A stretch of 64,000 nucleotides of DNA from Lentilactobacillus kisonensis DSM 19906 = JCM 15041 (GCF_001434135.1 NZ_AZEB01000011.1:1-64000), one strand, 5' to 3'. Counted from the stretch's first letter, positions 16,286-24,124 are shown. Program-made: numbers and translations. Notes: generated by a model not told the origin, from the letters alone.

Positions 16286-17367
16286 AATGGCTCACCTTCT
16301 GTCGTTGGTGCTGGTTGAGATGGCTCGGACTCACAGGATTCGTTCGAATCTGATTCTTGTTTTTTGTCGATGATTTCTGGTTCACCTGATTTAGGTTGTT
16401 CTTTGGGAGCTGGTTTTTCAGAAGCGTTATTTTCAACAGCCTTGTCAAAATCCTCACTATTAGCTTCTTCAGTGACGTCCTTACGCATCTGCTTCAAAGA
16501 ATCGTTAGTAGCTTCCTCATACTTCAACTGAACTAGACCATTGTTGAAGTCCTTGGGAATTTTCTTCACAACATTGTTTCGCATCTTACGGATAATCATC
16601 GTTTCTCGGGATTGAGGTTCGCGCCAAGCTGGCGAAATTTTACCGAGATGAATCATTTCAGAACTATCTAGAATCTCATCAAGGGTGTGATCCTTTGCAA
16701 ACTCCTTGATCTTCTTTAGGCGGTCGAACTTATCTTTCTCACGCATAACGTTATTTGACATGTGCGCTAGAAGATTGTTCTTAACTTGCTGGCGTTCGGT
16801 GATAAAGTACTCGGTTGTTGTGGGCCGATCCCCATCACCACGATCAGGGCCTACATACATATCGATTGGGTAAACCACCCGGATGACCTTTTTATCAGTG
16901 TCGCCAGTTGGCTCCCAGATGGGCGGTGTGAGTTCAATGCCCATATGCTTCGGGAATTCAAACTTGTCACCCTCACGGACTAGCCAGAATGGGTGAACAT
17001 AAGCCACATTACGGCCGAAACGACTCAGCAAAGCATCATTGCCGTCGCCCTCAATCCCCATCTCAATCTGCTTGTGCCACTTGCCTTGACGGTCTTTCGA
17101 ATTGCGAGTTTGGAAGTAAATTTCGCGTGGCTCAGCGTTCGCATTGAGTTGCAAAGCGGCAACTGTTAGAAGAATGTCAGAAATGTTGTTACGGACTTCA
17201 TTCGGATCCATGTCGTTATCAATCATCACTTGATACATCTGCTGCATAGCACCCGTGACACACATCTTTTGGTATGGAGTCATGTCGAGTGCACTCTTAC
17301 GAAGCTGTTTCTCAATTTGCGGTACAAAATAATTGCTGACTTTAGTTAAACTAACTTCATTACTCAT
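16282..17367 (-). CDS. recT: RecT-family single-strand annealing protein
   Basis: Anneals complementary single-stranded DNA during phage recombination. The 361 residues include a RecT-like core (NNISDILLTVAALQLNANAE, then FWLVREGDKFEFPKHMG) and an acidic, Ser/Glu/Pro-rich disordered tail from about residue 300, probably a docking segment for single-stranded DNA binding protein. It overlaps the MBL gene by four bases and follows the ATPase gene by four. Confidence 0.8.
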   Translation of the reverse strand: MSNEVSLTKVSNYFVPQIEKQLRKSALDMTPYQKMCVTGAMQQMYQVMIDNDMDPNEVRNNISDILLTVAALQLNANAEPREIYFQTRNSKDRQGKWHKQIEMGIEGDGNDALLSRFGRNVAYVHPFWLVREGDKFEFPKHMGIELTPPIWEPTGDTDKKVIRVVYPIDMYVGPDRGDGDRPTTTEYFITERQQVKNNLLAHMSNNVMREKDKFDRLKKIKEFAKDHTLDEILDSSEMIHLGKISPAWREPQSRETMIIRKMRNNVVKKIPKDFNNGLVQLKYEEATNDSLKQMRKDVTEEANSEDFDKAVENNASEKPAPKEQPKSGEPEIIDKKQESDSNESCESEPSQPAPTTEGEPF

Positions 17368-17371
17368 AATG

Positions 17372-19318
17372 TTATTCCCCCACTTTAGCTGTTAATTTTT
17401 CATCTTTAGAGACAATCAGTTTGATCTGTTGGGCCTGTGTATCAATGATTTGGTTAATGGATTCGGCATTATCAATGAAGATTGGCGCTGTTACTTGGTA
17501 GTGTTTGGAAAGTGTATTGATGATATCCAAACCGGCGTTGATACGGGCCGCATTGTTTAAGTCGGTACTGTAAGGCACACCGTCCACCATCGCTTCGCAG
17601 ATATCATTAATCTCGCCATTCTTTTGCGTTTCAAACAGTTTGAAGTTGACGATCCCAAACAGTGTATTGATTCGTTTTTCAAGCACTTTAACTTTGGTTC
17701 GAACGTATTCGTCTAACATGAAGGACTGCTTATCAAGTTGTGCGTATGTCTGTTTGAGTTTCTTTTCCTCGGCTTTCAATTCAGTGATTCGGGCTTGCTG
17801 TTTCTCGGCGGTGTCATACTTGGCAATCTCATTGTTAACTTCGGTGATCCCTTGGTTGATCTTATCGACCTTGTCCTGAACGGATTGTTTGGCAGCATTG
17901 TTATCCCCAGTACCGTTTTGGATTTGTTGATCGCACTCTGCAATTTGTTTAGTTAGGTCTCTGTAGGTAGTGGTTTCTTCAAACGGTGTAATTGAAGCCG
18001 CTTGCGTATTGTATTCCTGTTGCAATTTGGCTTGCTGTTCAGCATACTTATCAACTTGGGCTTGTCGCCGTTCGAGTTGCTCTTTTTTAGTAGCCAGCTT
18101 AGCTTGAGTATCCTCGATTCGATCTTTCACCGATTTACCGTTCGCAACGATTTCTTCCATTTGTTTTGAGCGGTTGATATTGAAAGTCGCTTTGAGCTTT
18201 GCTTGCTGCTCTTCTGGATATTCACGACCACAAGTCGGGCAAGTCAGTGAACTTTCATCAAACTGTTGGTCTTTAAGTTCGTGATATTGGGTAAGCAGTT
18301 TAGACCGAGTATCTTCGTCAACTTCAATCGTGTGGGTCAACTGATCAATCACCTGCTGATCCAGTCGCAGTTCGGAAACAGCGTTATTATGCTTCAACTT
18401 AATGTTATTGAGATCGTTAGCAAGGTTAGAGGTCGCAATTTGGCTACCAGCTTGATGAGAAGCCTGTTTAGAATTCAATTCGGACTCTAGCTCCATTTTC
18501 TTATTGCGAGCGTCTAGCGAAGAATTAGAACCACTGACGGCTTGCAAGTTAGCTTGTTCCTCGTTGAGCTGTTCGTGATAGGTCTTGAGCATCTCCTCCA
18601 AAACTTCTTTGGAGGTACTGGAGGTTTCGGGAATCGCACGGGTGGCTTCATCGATCCGCGACGGCACACCATCAATTTCGATCTTAAGCTGCCGGCGTTG
18701 GGCGGCAATGATCTTACGTTGGTCAGCCACACTATGATCGCCAAGCATCTTCTTTAGTTCATCAGGATGCGACGTCTCACTAATCACGGAATCGTCATTA
18801 ACATCGTCAATCAAAGACATCAGGATTTGCCGACGATCCTGCCACTTAAGATTATTAAAAGCAGTCGGGTTAGTTAGGAGCTTAAAAGTATTCTCATCAA
18901 TCAAGGAGTCCACAAAAGCCGTGTAGTCCTTAAGCTTGTTAGGCACCTCATCGATGTAGAGCTCTGTCCGGTCGGACTTGCGGACCTTCTCAGCTTGGCC
19001 CCGTGGCTTCGCCCAGACTTCGGCGAGCTTACGGCGGAGTGTTGTATCTTTACCGTCAATCTCAAGCGTTGCTTCGACTTCCGGCTCGAGACCCAGAACT
19101 TCGTTCCCTGATTCATCGAGGGGCTTAGGATTAAACTTGGATAATTCAGAGCTGTTTTTACCAAACAGTAACCAGAGAAAACCATCAAAAAGTGATGTTT
19201 TACCAACGGCATTCTTGCCGGAAATGTTGATGTTTTGGCCGTCTGGTTCGATACTGAAATCATGAATCCCCTTGAAGTTGTGATATGATATTTTAATCAA
19301 TTTGATTTGTTTCATCAT
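17372..19318 (-). CDS. SbcC/RecF-like AAA ATPase of the recombination cassette
   Basis: A 648-residue SMC/Rad50-like ATPase. Walker A is ISGKNAVGKTSLFDGFLWLL (about residue 34); two long coiled coils flank a Rad50-type zinc hook (CPTCGREYP, about residue 362); the C-terminal part has APIFIDNAESINQI, the Walker B region. GAAGGGG precedes the first of two adjacent ATG codons. No SbcD-type nuclease is encoded beside it, so the MBL protein two genes on may supply the nuclease. Confidence 0.85.
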   Translation of the reverse strand: MMKQIKLIKISYHNFKGIHDFSIEPDGQNINISGKNAVGKTSLFDGFLWLLFGKNSSELSKFNPKPLDESGNEVLGLEPEVEATLEIDGKDTTLRRKLAEVWAKPRGQAEKVRKSDRTELYIDEVPNKLKDYTAFVDSLIDENTFKLLTNPTAFNNLKWQDRRQILMSLIDDVNDDSVISETSHPDELKKMLGDHSVADQRKIIAAQRRQLKIEIDGVPSRIDEATRAIPETSSTSKEVLEEMLKTYHEQLNEEQANLQAVSGSNSSLDARNKKMELESELNSKQASHQAGSQIATSNLANDLNNIKLKHNNAVSELRLDQQVIDQLTHTIEVDEDTRSKLLTQYHELKDQQFDESSLTCPTCGREYPEEQQAKLKATFNINRSKQMEEIVANGKSVKDRIEDTQAKLATKKEQLERRQAQVDKYAEQQAKLQQEYNTQAASITPFEETTTYRDLTKQIAECDQQIQNGTGDNNAAKQSVQDKVDKINQGITEVNNEIAKYDTAEKQQARITELKAEEKKLKQTYAQLDKQSFMLDEYVRTKVKVLEKRINTLFGIVNFKLFETQKNGEINDICEAMVDGVPYSTDLNNAARINAGLDIINTLSKHYQVTAPIFIDNAESINQIIDTQAQQIKLIVSKDEKLTAKVGE

Positions 19319-19407
19319 TTGTGACCCCTTCCGATAAGACGTTGCAACCAGCCGTGTTTCGGGCTAGAATAGATTTGTAAATTAATTTGATATGTGCCAA
19401 ACTTTGA

Positions 19408-19446
19408 AGTGCTTAGCAATCCGACTTGCTGAGCGCTTTTTGTTTT
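19408..19446 (+). terminator. Plus-strand terminator-like hairpin inside a minus-strand operon
   Basis: AGTGCTTAGCAA pairs with TTGCTGAGCGCT (two G-T pairs) and is followed on the plus strand by TTTTTGTTTTG. The minus-strand copy has no T run, so the signal acts on plus-strand transcripts although no plus-strand gene lies near. Confidence 0.45.
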
Positions 19447-19447
19447 G

Positions 19448-19666
19448 TCATTTTTCATCAGTCTCAGCTCCAATCTTTAAAAGTTGAGCTTTGGCTTTAT
19501 CAAAAATTTCGAACGCATGCACGAGATAGTCATAGTGACTGGCCTTAGCAAACTTACGATTATCAATGCGGCCAACCTCTTTAGCCATCAAGGTTCCGGC
19601 CACATGGTTAATGAAATCTCGCTGAACATTAATTCGTTCTGATATTGGTGCCATCGTCTTTTCCAT
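19448..19666 (-). CDS. Hypothetical phage early protein (72 aa)
   Basis: A 72-residue helical protein from ATG 19666, with AAAGGAGATAAGC upstream; the longer frame to 19693 lacks a good site. It contains QRDFINHVAGTLMAKEVG and ends in an acidic tail. It is the first gene before the recombination cassette. Function unknown. Confidence 0.6.
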   Translation of the reverse strand: MEKTMAPISERINVQRDFINHVAGTLMAKEVGRIDNRKFAKASHYDYLVHAFEIFDKAKAQLLKIGAETDEK

Positions 19667-19680
19667 AATGCTTATCTCCT

Positions 19681-19806
19681 TTAATCGAACCATTCTTTCC
19701 AGAAAGCCTTTGGATCTTTATGCCACTGATCGTACTGACCTTTTAGCCAGAACCCCAAAGCGCCTGCCAACAAAATTTGGATCCAAACCGGAATTGTAAG
19801 AATCAA
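19681..19806 (-). CDS. 41-residue membrane protein with TTG start
   Basis: Read from TTG 19806 (GGGGAGATGTAGAAA upstream) to TAA 19681. One hydrophobic segment (about residues 2-21) is followed by a Trp- and charge-rich tail, KGQYDQWHKDPKAFWKEWFD. Similar single-span small proteins occur in Lactobacillus phage early operons; function unknown. Confidence 0.45.
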   Translation of the reverse strand: MILTIPVWIQILLAGALGFWLKGQYDQWHKDPKAFWKEWFD

Positions 19807-19809
19807 TTT

Positions 19810-20109
19810 CTACATCTCCCCTGCAAATATCTGATGCCGCTTAAAATACTTGATGCATTCTTCGCGGTTGTACTTTTTCTGATGCCCCTGAACAACGTGT
19901 GGACAGTCTGGATAGTACTTCTCGAAAGTCTTAGTGTCTTTACATGCGAATACTTCTAAGGCTGCCTGAGCTTCAGTTAACGTTGCTTCGCGATACTTTT
20001 GATCAATTTGTTTGCTAACTTGATCGGTAATAACTGGAACTAATTGTTTGATTACCGCTTCAACAACATTTTTCGAATCCAGACTGTCAAGATTGACCGT
20101 AACTTTCAT
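19810..20109 (-). CDS. DUF771-like phage protein
   Basis: A 99-residue protein from ATG 20109, preferred over GTG 20118 because AAGGAGG is eight bases upstream of the ATG. The C-terminal part (FEKYYPDCPHVVQGHQKKYN, then a YFKRHQIF helix) resembles DUF771, a small excisionase-like DNA-binding domain of phage early genes. It overlaps the preceding regulator gene by 23 bases. Confidence 0.6.
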   Translation of the reverse strand: MKVTVNLDSLDSKNVVEAVIKQLVPVITDQVSKQIDQKYREATLTEAQAALEVFACKDTKTFEKYYPDCPHVVQGHQKKYNREECIKYFKRHQIFAGEM

Positions 20110-20599
20110 AGGCGACACCTCCTTGTGGCCGATTGATGATCCATTGTCGAATCAGATTGTGAATCGAAACTTGCATGCTGGTTTGACTGTCCGTTTCTTC
20201 ACTGAGCTGTTGCAAGTAATACTCAACATCTTGAATGTCCTGCTTCGTAACTTCCGAAGCCTTTTTATTAAAAATCCACATCACCTTGGTATCCAGTGCC
20301 TTACGTTCGGCTTCTTCCTTACTTGTTTCGATATATCGGGTTTGCGGAATATCGATGCTGACTTCTTCTGGCGATAAAAGCCTTAGCCCACAAAGATATT
20401 CAGCTACTTGATATCTGAATAAATCATCATCCAGATAATTCATCACGCCTAACAACCGATTCAGCGGAATATCACGATCACCAGTCAACCAGTTTGTAAT
20501 GTTTGATTTTGATAAATGCATCTCGGCGGCAACCTGGCTCTGTGAATACCCTGACCTCGTGATGACATCTCTCAGGTCCTTCCTTATATCAATGCTCAT
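20087..20599 (-). CDS. Xre-type helix-turn-helix regulator
   Basis: A 170-residue protein with an N-terminal Xre domain (residues 8-60): VITRSGYSQSQVAAEMHLSK followed by a SNITNWLTG recognition helix. The remainder is helical, with no protease or membrane feature. It is a third candidate early regulator beside the two immunity switches, possibly controlling the replication/recombination operon. Confidence 0.72.
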   Translation of the reverse strand: MSIDIRKDLRDVITRSGYSQSQVAAEMHLSKSNITNWLTGDRDIPLNRLLGVMNYLDDDLFRYQVAEYLCGLRLLSPEEVSIDIPQTRYIETSKEEAERKALDTKVMWIFNKKASEVTKQDIQDVEYYLQQLSEETDSQTSMQVSIHNLIRQWIINRPQGGVAYESYGQS

Positions 20600-20694
20600 A
20601 AATATCGCCCCCTTAAATTTGTGTAATTTCAGTAATGCCGTTCATCCCCTAAAAAGGTACATTAAAAGTAGCAGAGGATTAATAACACTAGCCA

Positions 20695-21429
20695 TTAGCT
20701 CAATAGCGTTAGCCGTTCCACTTGCGGATAAACATCTTTGGAAGCCAGAAAATCATATATGAATTTCTGCCCTCGCTGTGTCCACTTCATCGTGTTGGCG
20801 ACTTTCTTAGTTCCCGTTTTCTGATCAAAGTAGGAAAATGGTTCAATGTGCGTATACCCAAATCCTTGATACTTGGCGTATAGCAACCACGTTTTCCCCT
20901 GCCGGTACTGAATCCCCATTTTGTGCATCAACTGATTGAACTTGGCGGTCGACATCCCGTAATTCTTGGCAATCATTGACGTGGTTTCTAACCCTGGATT
21001 AGCAAGCATCTTTTGAGTGTAATCCGCAGCCGGCTTAAGCTTCTGATTCTCTTCCATCGAATCAGCCAAGGCTCGTAATGCACTTGGGTAATCTTTCGGT
21101 AACGGCAATTGTGGCTGGGCCTTAGCTTGCTTCTCCATTGCGATAAAATATTGTCGAGCTTGCTTGCCTCTGTCCGTTCTTTGAATCATGGATAATTCCT
21201 TTGCCATGTCCAAAGTTAAAGCATGATTTACCTGTGGGCGACCGCCTTGAGGTTTCGTACTTTTTTGTTCAAAACCTGCAAAATCAACATTTTCAGTAAA
21301 TCCATATTCGATCATTCGTTGAATCCAAATTCGATATGGTGTTTCAACTTCGAGGAAGTCATGCAAGTCCCGACCGTCGACAGCAACAGAACCATCTTTT
21401 TGTTTGAAAGTTTTAATTAGTTCATTCAT
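20695..21429 (-). CDS. Phage antirepressor (AntA domain plus KilAC-type C-terminus)
   Basis: A 244-residue protein; ATG 21429 is chosen because GAAAGG lies at proper spacing. Residues 1-85 are an AntA domain (VDGRDLHDFLEVETPYRIWI, then FEQKSTKPQGGRPQ) almost repeated in the gene at 14068. Residues about 130-235 (TTSMIAKNYGMSTAKFNQLM, then a WLLYAKYQG segment) are the KilAC/ANT C-terminal domain. Likely antirepressor acting on the lysis-lysogeny switch, being the second gene of the Cro-side transcript. Confidence 0.85.
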   Translation of the reverse strand: MNELIKTFKQKDGSVAVDGRDLHDFLEVETPYRIWIQRMIEYGFTENVDFAGFEQKSTKPQGGRPQVNHALTLDMAKELSMIQRTDRGKQARQYFIAMEKQAKAQPQLPLPKDYPSALRALADSMEENQKLKPAADYTQKMLANPGLETTSMIAKNYGMSTAKFNQLMHKMGIQYRQGKTWLLYAKYQGFGYTHIEPFSYFDQKTGTKKVANTMKWTQRGQKFIYDFLASKDVYPQVERLTLLS

Positions 21430-21456
21430 TTGTATCATCCTTTCGTTCTTTGAAAA

Positions 21457-21762
21457 CTAAATATCGAAGTCTGCTTTAAACTTCTCAAATAACTTTCGAG
21501 CTTCTGGAACCTGTTCATCAGTCAACTTACGAATGTCCTTCAAGCTAAGTTTTAATTTAATCGCCATATTTACTGAAGAAACTAACTGACTCCAGGGAAA
21601 CAGCTGGTGTCCATCATCGGTATAAGCTCTAGCACACGCCCAGTCATGAACCTCTTGTTTCAGTACCATAGCCTTCGGATTGCTTTGCTTAGTTAATAAT
21701 CGACGGACAACCGGACGCTCTTCTTCTGGGAATACCTTGAGTTGTTCTTCTGTTACTTGCAT
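21457..21762 (-). CDS. Hypothetical early protein (101 aa)
   Basis: A 101-residue helical protein (opening MQVTEEQLKVFPEEERPVVR). It starts exactly where the upstream Cro-like gene ends and precedes the antirepressor, so all three are probably co-transcribed from the promoter at 21990-22018. No family recognised. Confidence 0.6.
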   Translation of the reverse strand: MQVTEEQLKVFPEEERPVVRRLLTKQSNPKAMVLKQEVHDWACARAYTDDGHQLFPWSQLVSSVNMAIKLKLSLKDIRKLTDEQVPEARKLFEKFKADFDI

Positions 21763-21968
21763 TACCTAGTTACCTCCTTTTTCTTCAAAAGGTCATCTGG
21801 TGAAACTCCCAATGCTTCAGCAAACTTAGGAAGTTCATCCGCAAATACCTTTCGCTTATTTCTCTCGATACGACTGATTAACGTTTGATCGATATTAACC
21901 ATTTTTCCTAAATCAGCTTGTGACATCTTTTTCTCTAGTCGATACTTCTGAATATGACTACCAATCAT
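21762..21968 (-). CDS. Cro-like Xre regulator (switch A)
   Basis: A 68-residue single-domain Xre protein: MIGSHIQKYRLEKKMSQADL, then a GKMVNIDQTLISRIERNKR helix-turn-helix. AAGGAGGCGG precedes the ATG. It is divergent from the Xre gene at 22097 and downstream of a near-consensus promoter, the layout of a Cro gene heading the lytic transcript. Confidence 0.82.
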   Translation of the reverse strand: MIGSHIQKYRLEKKMSQADLGKMVNIDQTLISRIERNKRKVFADELPKFAEALGVSPDDLLKKKEVTR

Positions 21969-21989
21969 AAAACCGCCTCCTTGACTATG

Positions 21990-22040
21990 ATAATATGACT
22001 ATTTGTTCTTTTTGTCAATAAAAAAATAACTATTTGTTCT
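21990..22040 (-). promoter_or_regulatory. Lytic-side promoter with repeated operator (switch A)
   Basis: On the minus strand TTGACA (22013-22018) and TATTAT (21990-21995) are separated by 17 bp, near consensus. ACTATTTGTTCT occurs at 21998-22009, between the two promoter boxes, and again at 22029-22040, 31 bp (three turns) away, a strong candidate for a repressor operator. A third partial copy (GCTATTTTTTTA) lies near 22056. Confidence 0.75.
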
Positions 22041-22096
22041 AAAACGCTTATTATAGCTATTTTTTTAGTACAATACTGCATAAGAGGTGCTTATTA

Positions 22097-22423
22097 ATGA
22101 CAATACATTTTAGAGGTAAAAAGTTAAAAGAACTAAGAAAGTCTCAAGGCATTACCGCTTCTGATCTCGCTGCTAAAATGGGATACTCACAGTCTTATAT
22201 CAGCCGTTTTGAGACTGATAGAGCAACTCCAGATATAAATGCACTAGGAGATATGCTCCAAATGTTAGGAAGCGATCTACCCAGCTTTTTCAGCAATGAA
22301 CTATCGCCAGATAAGAGAAAGCTATTGGACGTAATTTCTAAGTTATCTAAGCAACAAATAGGTTTTTTGACCGAATTTCTAAATTCCCTCGACCTCCCAC
22401 CCCATAATGAGGTAGAAAAATAG
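22097..22423 (+). CDS. Xre-type regulator, divergent partner of switch A
   Basis: A 108-residue protein with an N-terminal Xre domain (LRKSQGITASDLAAKMGYSQ, then SYISRFETDRATPDINAL) and a helical C-terminal part (KRKLLDVISKLSKQQIGFLT) probably for dimerisation. It lacks the CI-type extension cleaved by RecA or ImmA. Divergent from the Cro-like gene across 128 bp containing the repeated operators. Its own promoter is weak (TACAAT, no good -35). Confidence 0.8.
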   Translation: MTIHFRGKKLKELRKSQGITASDLAAKMGYSQSYISRFETDRATPDINALGDMLQMLGSDLPSFFSNELSPDKRKLLDVISKLSKQQIGFLTEFLNSLDLPPHNEVEK

Positions 22424-22440
22424 GAGGGAGGTGATAAAAA

Positions 22441-22737
22441 TTGCAAGATCATGATGAGATAGAAAATTTTCTCTTGGCTGAATTTGTCAAAGCATCTAAA
22501 AACAGTGAAAATATGAAAGCCATATTAAGCAACGTTACAGATGCTAGTGAGGCAAAGGGGTATACAGACGAAAATGTGATTCGCGCATTAAAAGACTTAT
22601 ATGATATCGGATTTACCAACTATGAGATTGATTGGTCAAATACGCCTGGTCCTGAACATGCACGGGTTACTTTACGTGATCATCACGAACCACTAACTGT
22701 TAGTGGCTACAGGTATTGGAAGGAAAATATTCGTTAA
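22441..22737 (+). CDS. Hypothetical protein following the switch A regulator
   Basis: A 98-residue protein with a TTG start, preceded by GGGAGGTGATAAAAA. The sequence is acidic and helical with a C-terminal aromatic segment (LTVSGYRYWKENIR). It sits 17 bases after the Xre gene and its end overlaps the convergent gene at 22734 by four bases. Its pairing with the regulator suggests a switch accessory or toxin-like partner; no family recognised. Confidence 0.6.
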   Translation: MQDHDEIENFLLAEFVKASKNSENMKAILSNVTDASEAKGYTDENVIRALKDLYDIGFTNYEIDWSNTPGPEHARVTLRDHHEPLTVSGYRYWKENIR

Positions 22738-23111
22738 TATTTAGATGAGGGATTCTTTTTTGAGAATCCCTTTCCATTTTCTGTTGTATAGAATCCATAA
22801 GAGTCTTCGATTTCGACCACAAAGTAGTTATCATCAGTATCTATAATTGTGTGTATCATATGAGGGTCGCCAAAAATTAACGTCATCGCGTGTCCATGTG
22901 GCTCCTTGACAACAATCTTTCTGTAGCGTTCGTTATGGTCTTCCACTTCTTTGTGGGGCTTCGGTTTTAATGCCATACCTGCCATTTGAGATTTGATATA
23001 ATCAAATAGAAATTCGGTATCGCTCAGACTATAATCGGCTTTTACCAATTCGGTAATAAACGTATTGGCAAGATTCGAAAATTCATCTTGCTTTGTGTGA
23101 TCTAGTTCCAT
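22734..23111 (-). CDS. Hypothetical protein, immunity region module B
   Basis: A 125-residue protein with a helical N-terminal half (NLANTFITELVKADYSLSDT) and a beta-like C-terminal half (MTLIFGDPHMIHTIIDTDDN, then YFVVEIEDSYGFYT). Second gene of a minus-strand pair starting at 23315 and convergent with the gene at 22441. No family recognised. Confidence 0.58.
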   Translation of the reverse strand: MELDHTKQDEFSNLANTFITELVKADYSLSDTEFLFDYIKSQMAGMALKPKPHKEVEDHNERYRKIVVKEPHGHAMTLIFGDPHMIHTIIDTDDNYFVVEIEDSYGFYTTENGKGFSKKNPSSKY

Positions 23112-23114
23112 TAC

Positions 23115-23315
23115 TTAATCTCCTTTTTGAGTTCTAAATGTATCAAACAGTTGACTGACATCCTGCTTCATTCGTTTATTGATTTCATCAGCCAACTTCT
23201 TGGGATCTAGTTCAGCTTCCTGATTTTTGATATTCATCTTTGTTTCTTCTGGGCTTGTTTCAATAATGGTTCGGTGAATCAGGCTTCCACAAACATCTTC
23301 TTGAATTACTCTCAT
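23115..23315 (-). CDS. Hypothetical protein (66 aa), module B
   Basis: A 66-residue protein, acidic to neutral, mostly helical in its second half (DPKKLADEINKRMKQDVSQL). The AAAGGAGGTGAGCG site precedes the ATG. It is divergent from the DUF2188 gene across 65 bp containing the palindrome at 23342-23362, and is three bases from the next gene. Confidence 0.55.
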   Translation of the reverse strand: MRVIQEDVCGSLIHRTIIETSPEETKMNIKNQEAELDPKKLADEINKRMKQDVSQLFDTFRTQKGD

Positions 23316-23341
23316 TCGCTCACCTCCTTTCGCTCCTTTAG

Positions 23342-23362
23342 TGGGATAATTGAGTCATCCCA
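23342..23362. promoter_or_regulatory. 21-bp palindrome between divergent module B genes
   Basis: TGGGAT and ATCCCA are separated by nine bases (AATTGAGTC). GATAAT inside the left arm could be a plus-strand -10 box. The identical layout recurs at 24085-24105 in module C, together with the following TTAAAGGTGGTGA, so this is a shared operator or leader hairpin. Confidence 0.6.
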
Positions 23363-23380
23363 TTAAAGGTGGTGACATAA

Positions 23381-23602
23381 ATGGCTGATCAACATGTCGT
23401 TCCTGATGGTAAAGGCGGTTGGAATGTAAAGGGCGCTGGTAATTCACGAGCAACTGCTAACTTTGATAACAAAAAAGAAGCTGAGAAAGTGGCTCGTAAA
23501 ATTGCTGACAATCAGCATTCCGAATTAGTAGTTCATAATCGTGACGGAAAAATCTCTCGCAAAGATAGTCATGGTCATGATCCACATCCTCCTGAGGGTT
23601 AG
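23381..23602 (+). CDS. DUF2188-family small protein
   Basis: A 73-residue protein matching DUF2188: HVVPDGKGGWNVKGAGNSRA followed by NFDNKKEAEKVARKIADNQH and a VVHNRDGKI strand. Such proteins are small, soluble and widespread in bacteria and phages, with no established role. AAAGGTGGTGA precedes the ATG, and it converges with the gene at 23599. Confidence 0.82.
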   Translation: MADQHVVPDGKGGWNVKGAGNSRATANFDNKKEAEKVARKIADNQHSELVVHNRDGKISRKDSHGHDPHPPEG

Positions 23603-23799
23603 TCCTTATTTGGATACGCTTTAATCAAATATCCAGTAGCAGGGGTTGCATCGTCAGTGTTAATCTCTGCTACTTTTTTACCTTCTGTCGTAGTGACCAC
23701 GATTCGGTCCCAAAACTTACTGTTCAGCATTGAACCGCCAAAATCAGGATCATTAGCTGGATGAACAATTACTACTGGTACTTCTTCTTTTTCACTCAT
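23599..23799 (-). CDS. Hypothetical protein (66 aa), module C
   Basis: A 66-residue, probably beta-rich protein (WDRIVVTTTEGKKVAEINTD) ending in GYLIKAYPNKD. Second gene of a minus-strand pair; overlaps the DUF2188 gene by four bases at the 3' ends. No family recognised. Confidence 0.52.
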   Translation of the reverse strand: MSEKEEVPVVIVHPANDPDFGGSMLNSKFWDRIVVTTTEGKKVAEINTDDATPATGYLIKAYPNKD

Positions 23800-23814
23800 T
23801 CGCTCACCTCCTCA

Positions 23815-24027
23815 TTAAAAGTCATCATTGATCTCTGTTGAGTCCTCTGAAGTAGATGGTTCAGTGTTACGTTTGATAGCCTTTAGAATTGCCATTTGAT
23901 CGTCAGATGGCATAAGATTAACGTTCAAATTAATCTCATAGTTCTTAGCAAGAGTTGCTATTTGCGGTAGCAACTCTTTTAATTCGTTCAACGAATGGAC
24001 GCTTAGATTCATATTTAACTTATCCAT
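23815..24027 (-). CDS. Hypothetical protein (70 aa), module C
   Basis: A 70-residue protein: an N-terminal helical portion (HSLNELKELLPQIATLAKNY), a short beta-like part (EINLNVNLMPS) and a disordered acidic tail. AAGGAGGTGAA precedes the ATG. Divergent from the gene at 24125 across 97 bp with the second palindrome. Confidence 0.52.
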   Translation of the reverse strand: MDKLNMNLSVHSLNELKELLPQIATLAKNYEINLNVNLMPSDDQMAILKAIKRNTEPSTSEDSTEINDDF

Positions 24028-24084
24028 GTATTCACCTCCTTACGTGCTCACCTTGCAGGATTCTCATCAACATCATTCATTTGG

Positions 24085-24105
24085 TGGGATAATTGGTTTA
24101 TTCCA
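24085..24105. promoter_or_regulatory. 21-bp imperfect palindrome between divergent module C genes
   Basis: TGGGATAATTG followed by GTTTATTCCA: the left arm is identical to that at 23342 and the right arm is one base off (ATTCCA). It is followed by the same TTAAAGGTGGTGA that forms the ribosome binding site of the plus-strand gene. Confidence 0.58.
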
Positions 24106-24124
24106 TTAAAGGTGGTGATAAAGT

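Noticed and set aside
18901-19265. Frames of 95-120 residues overlapping the ATPase N-terminal region
   Set aside because: The Walker A region of the ATPase lies in the true frame; the others lack start signals and sensible composition.
20639-20697. A 17-residue hydrophobic frame coupled to the antirepressor stop (TAATG)
   Set aside because: Very short and without a clear ribosome binding site; could be chance.
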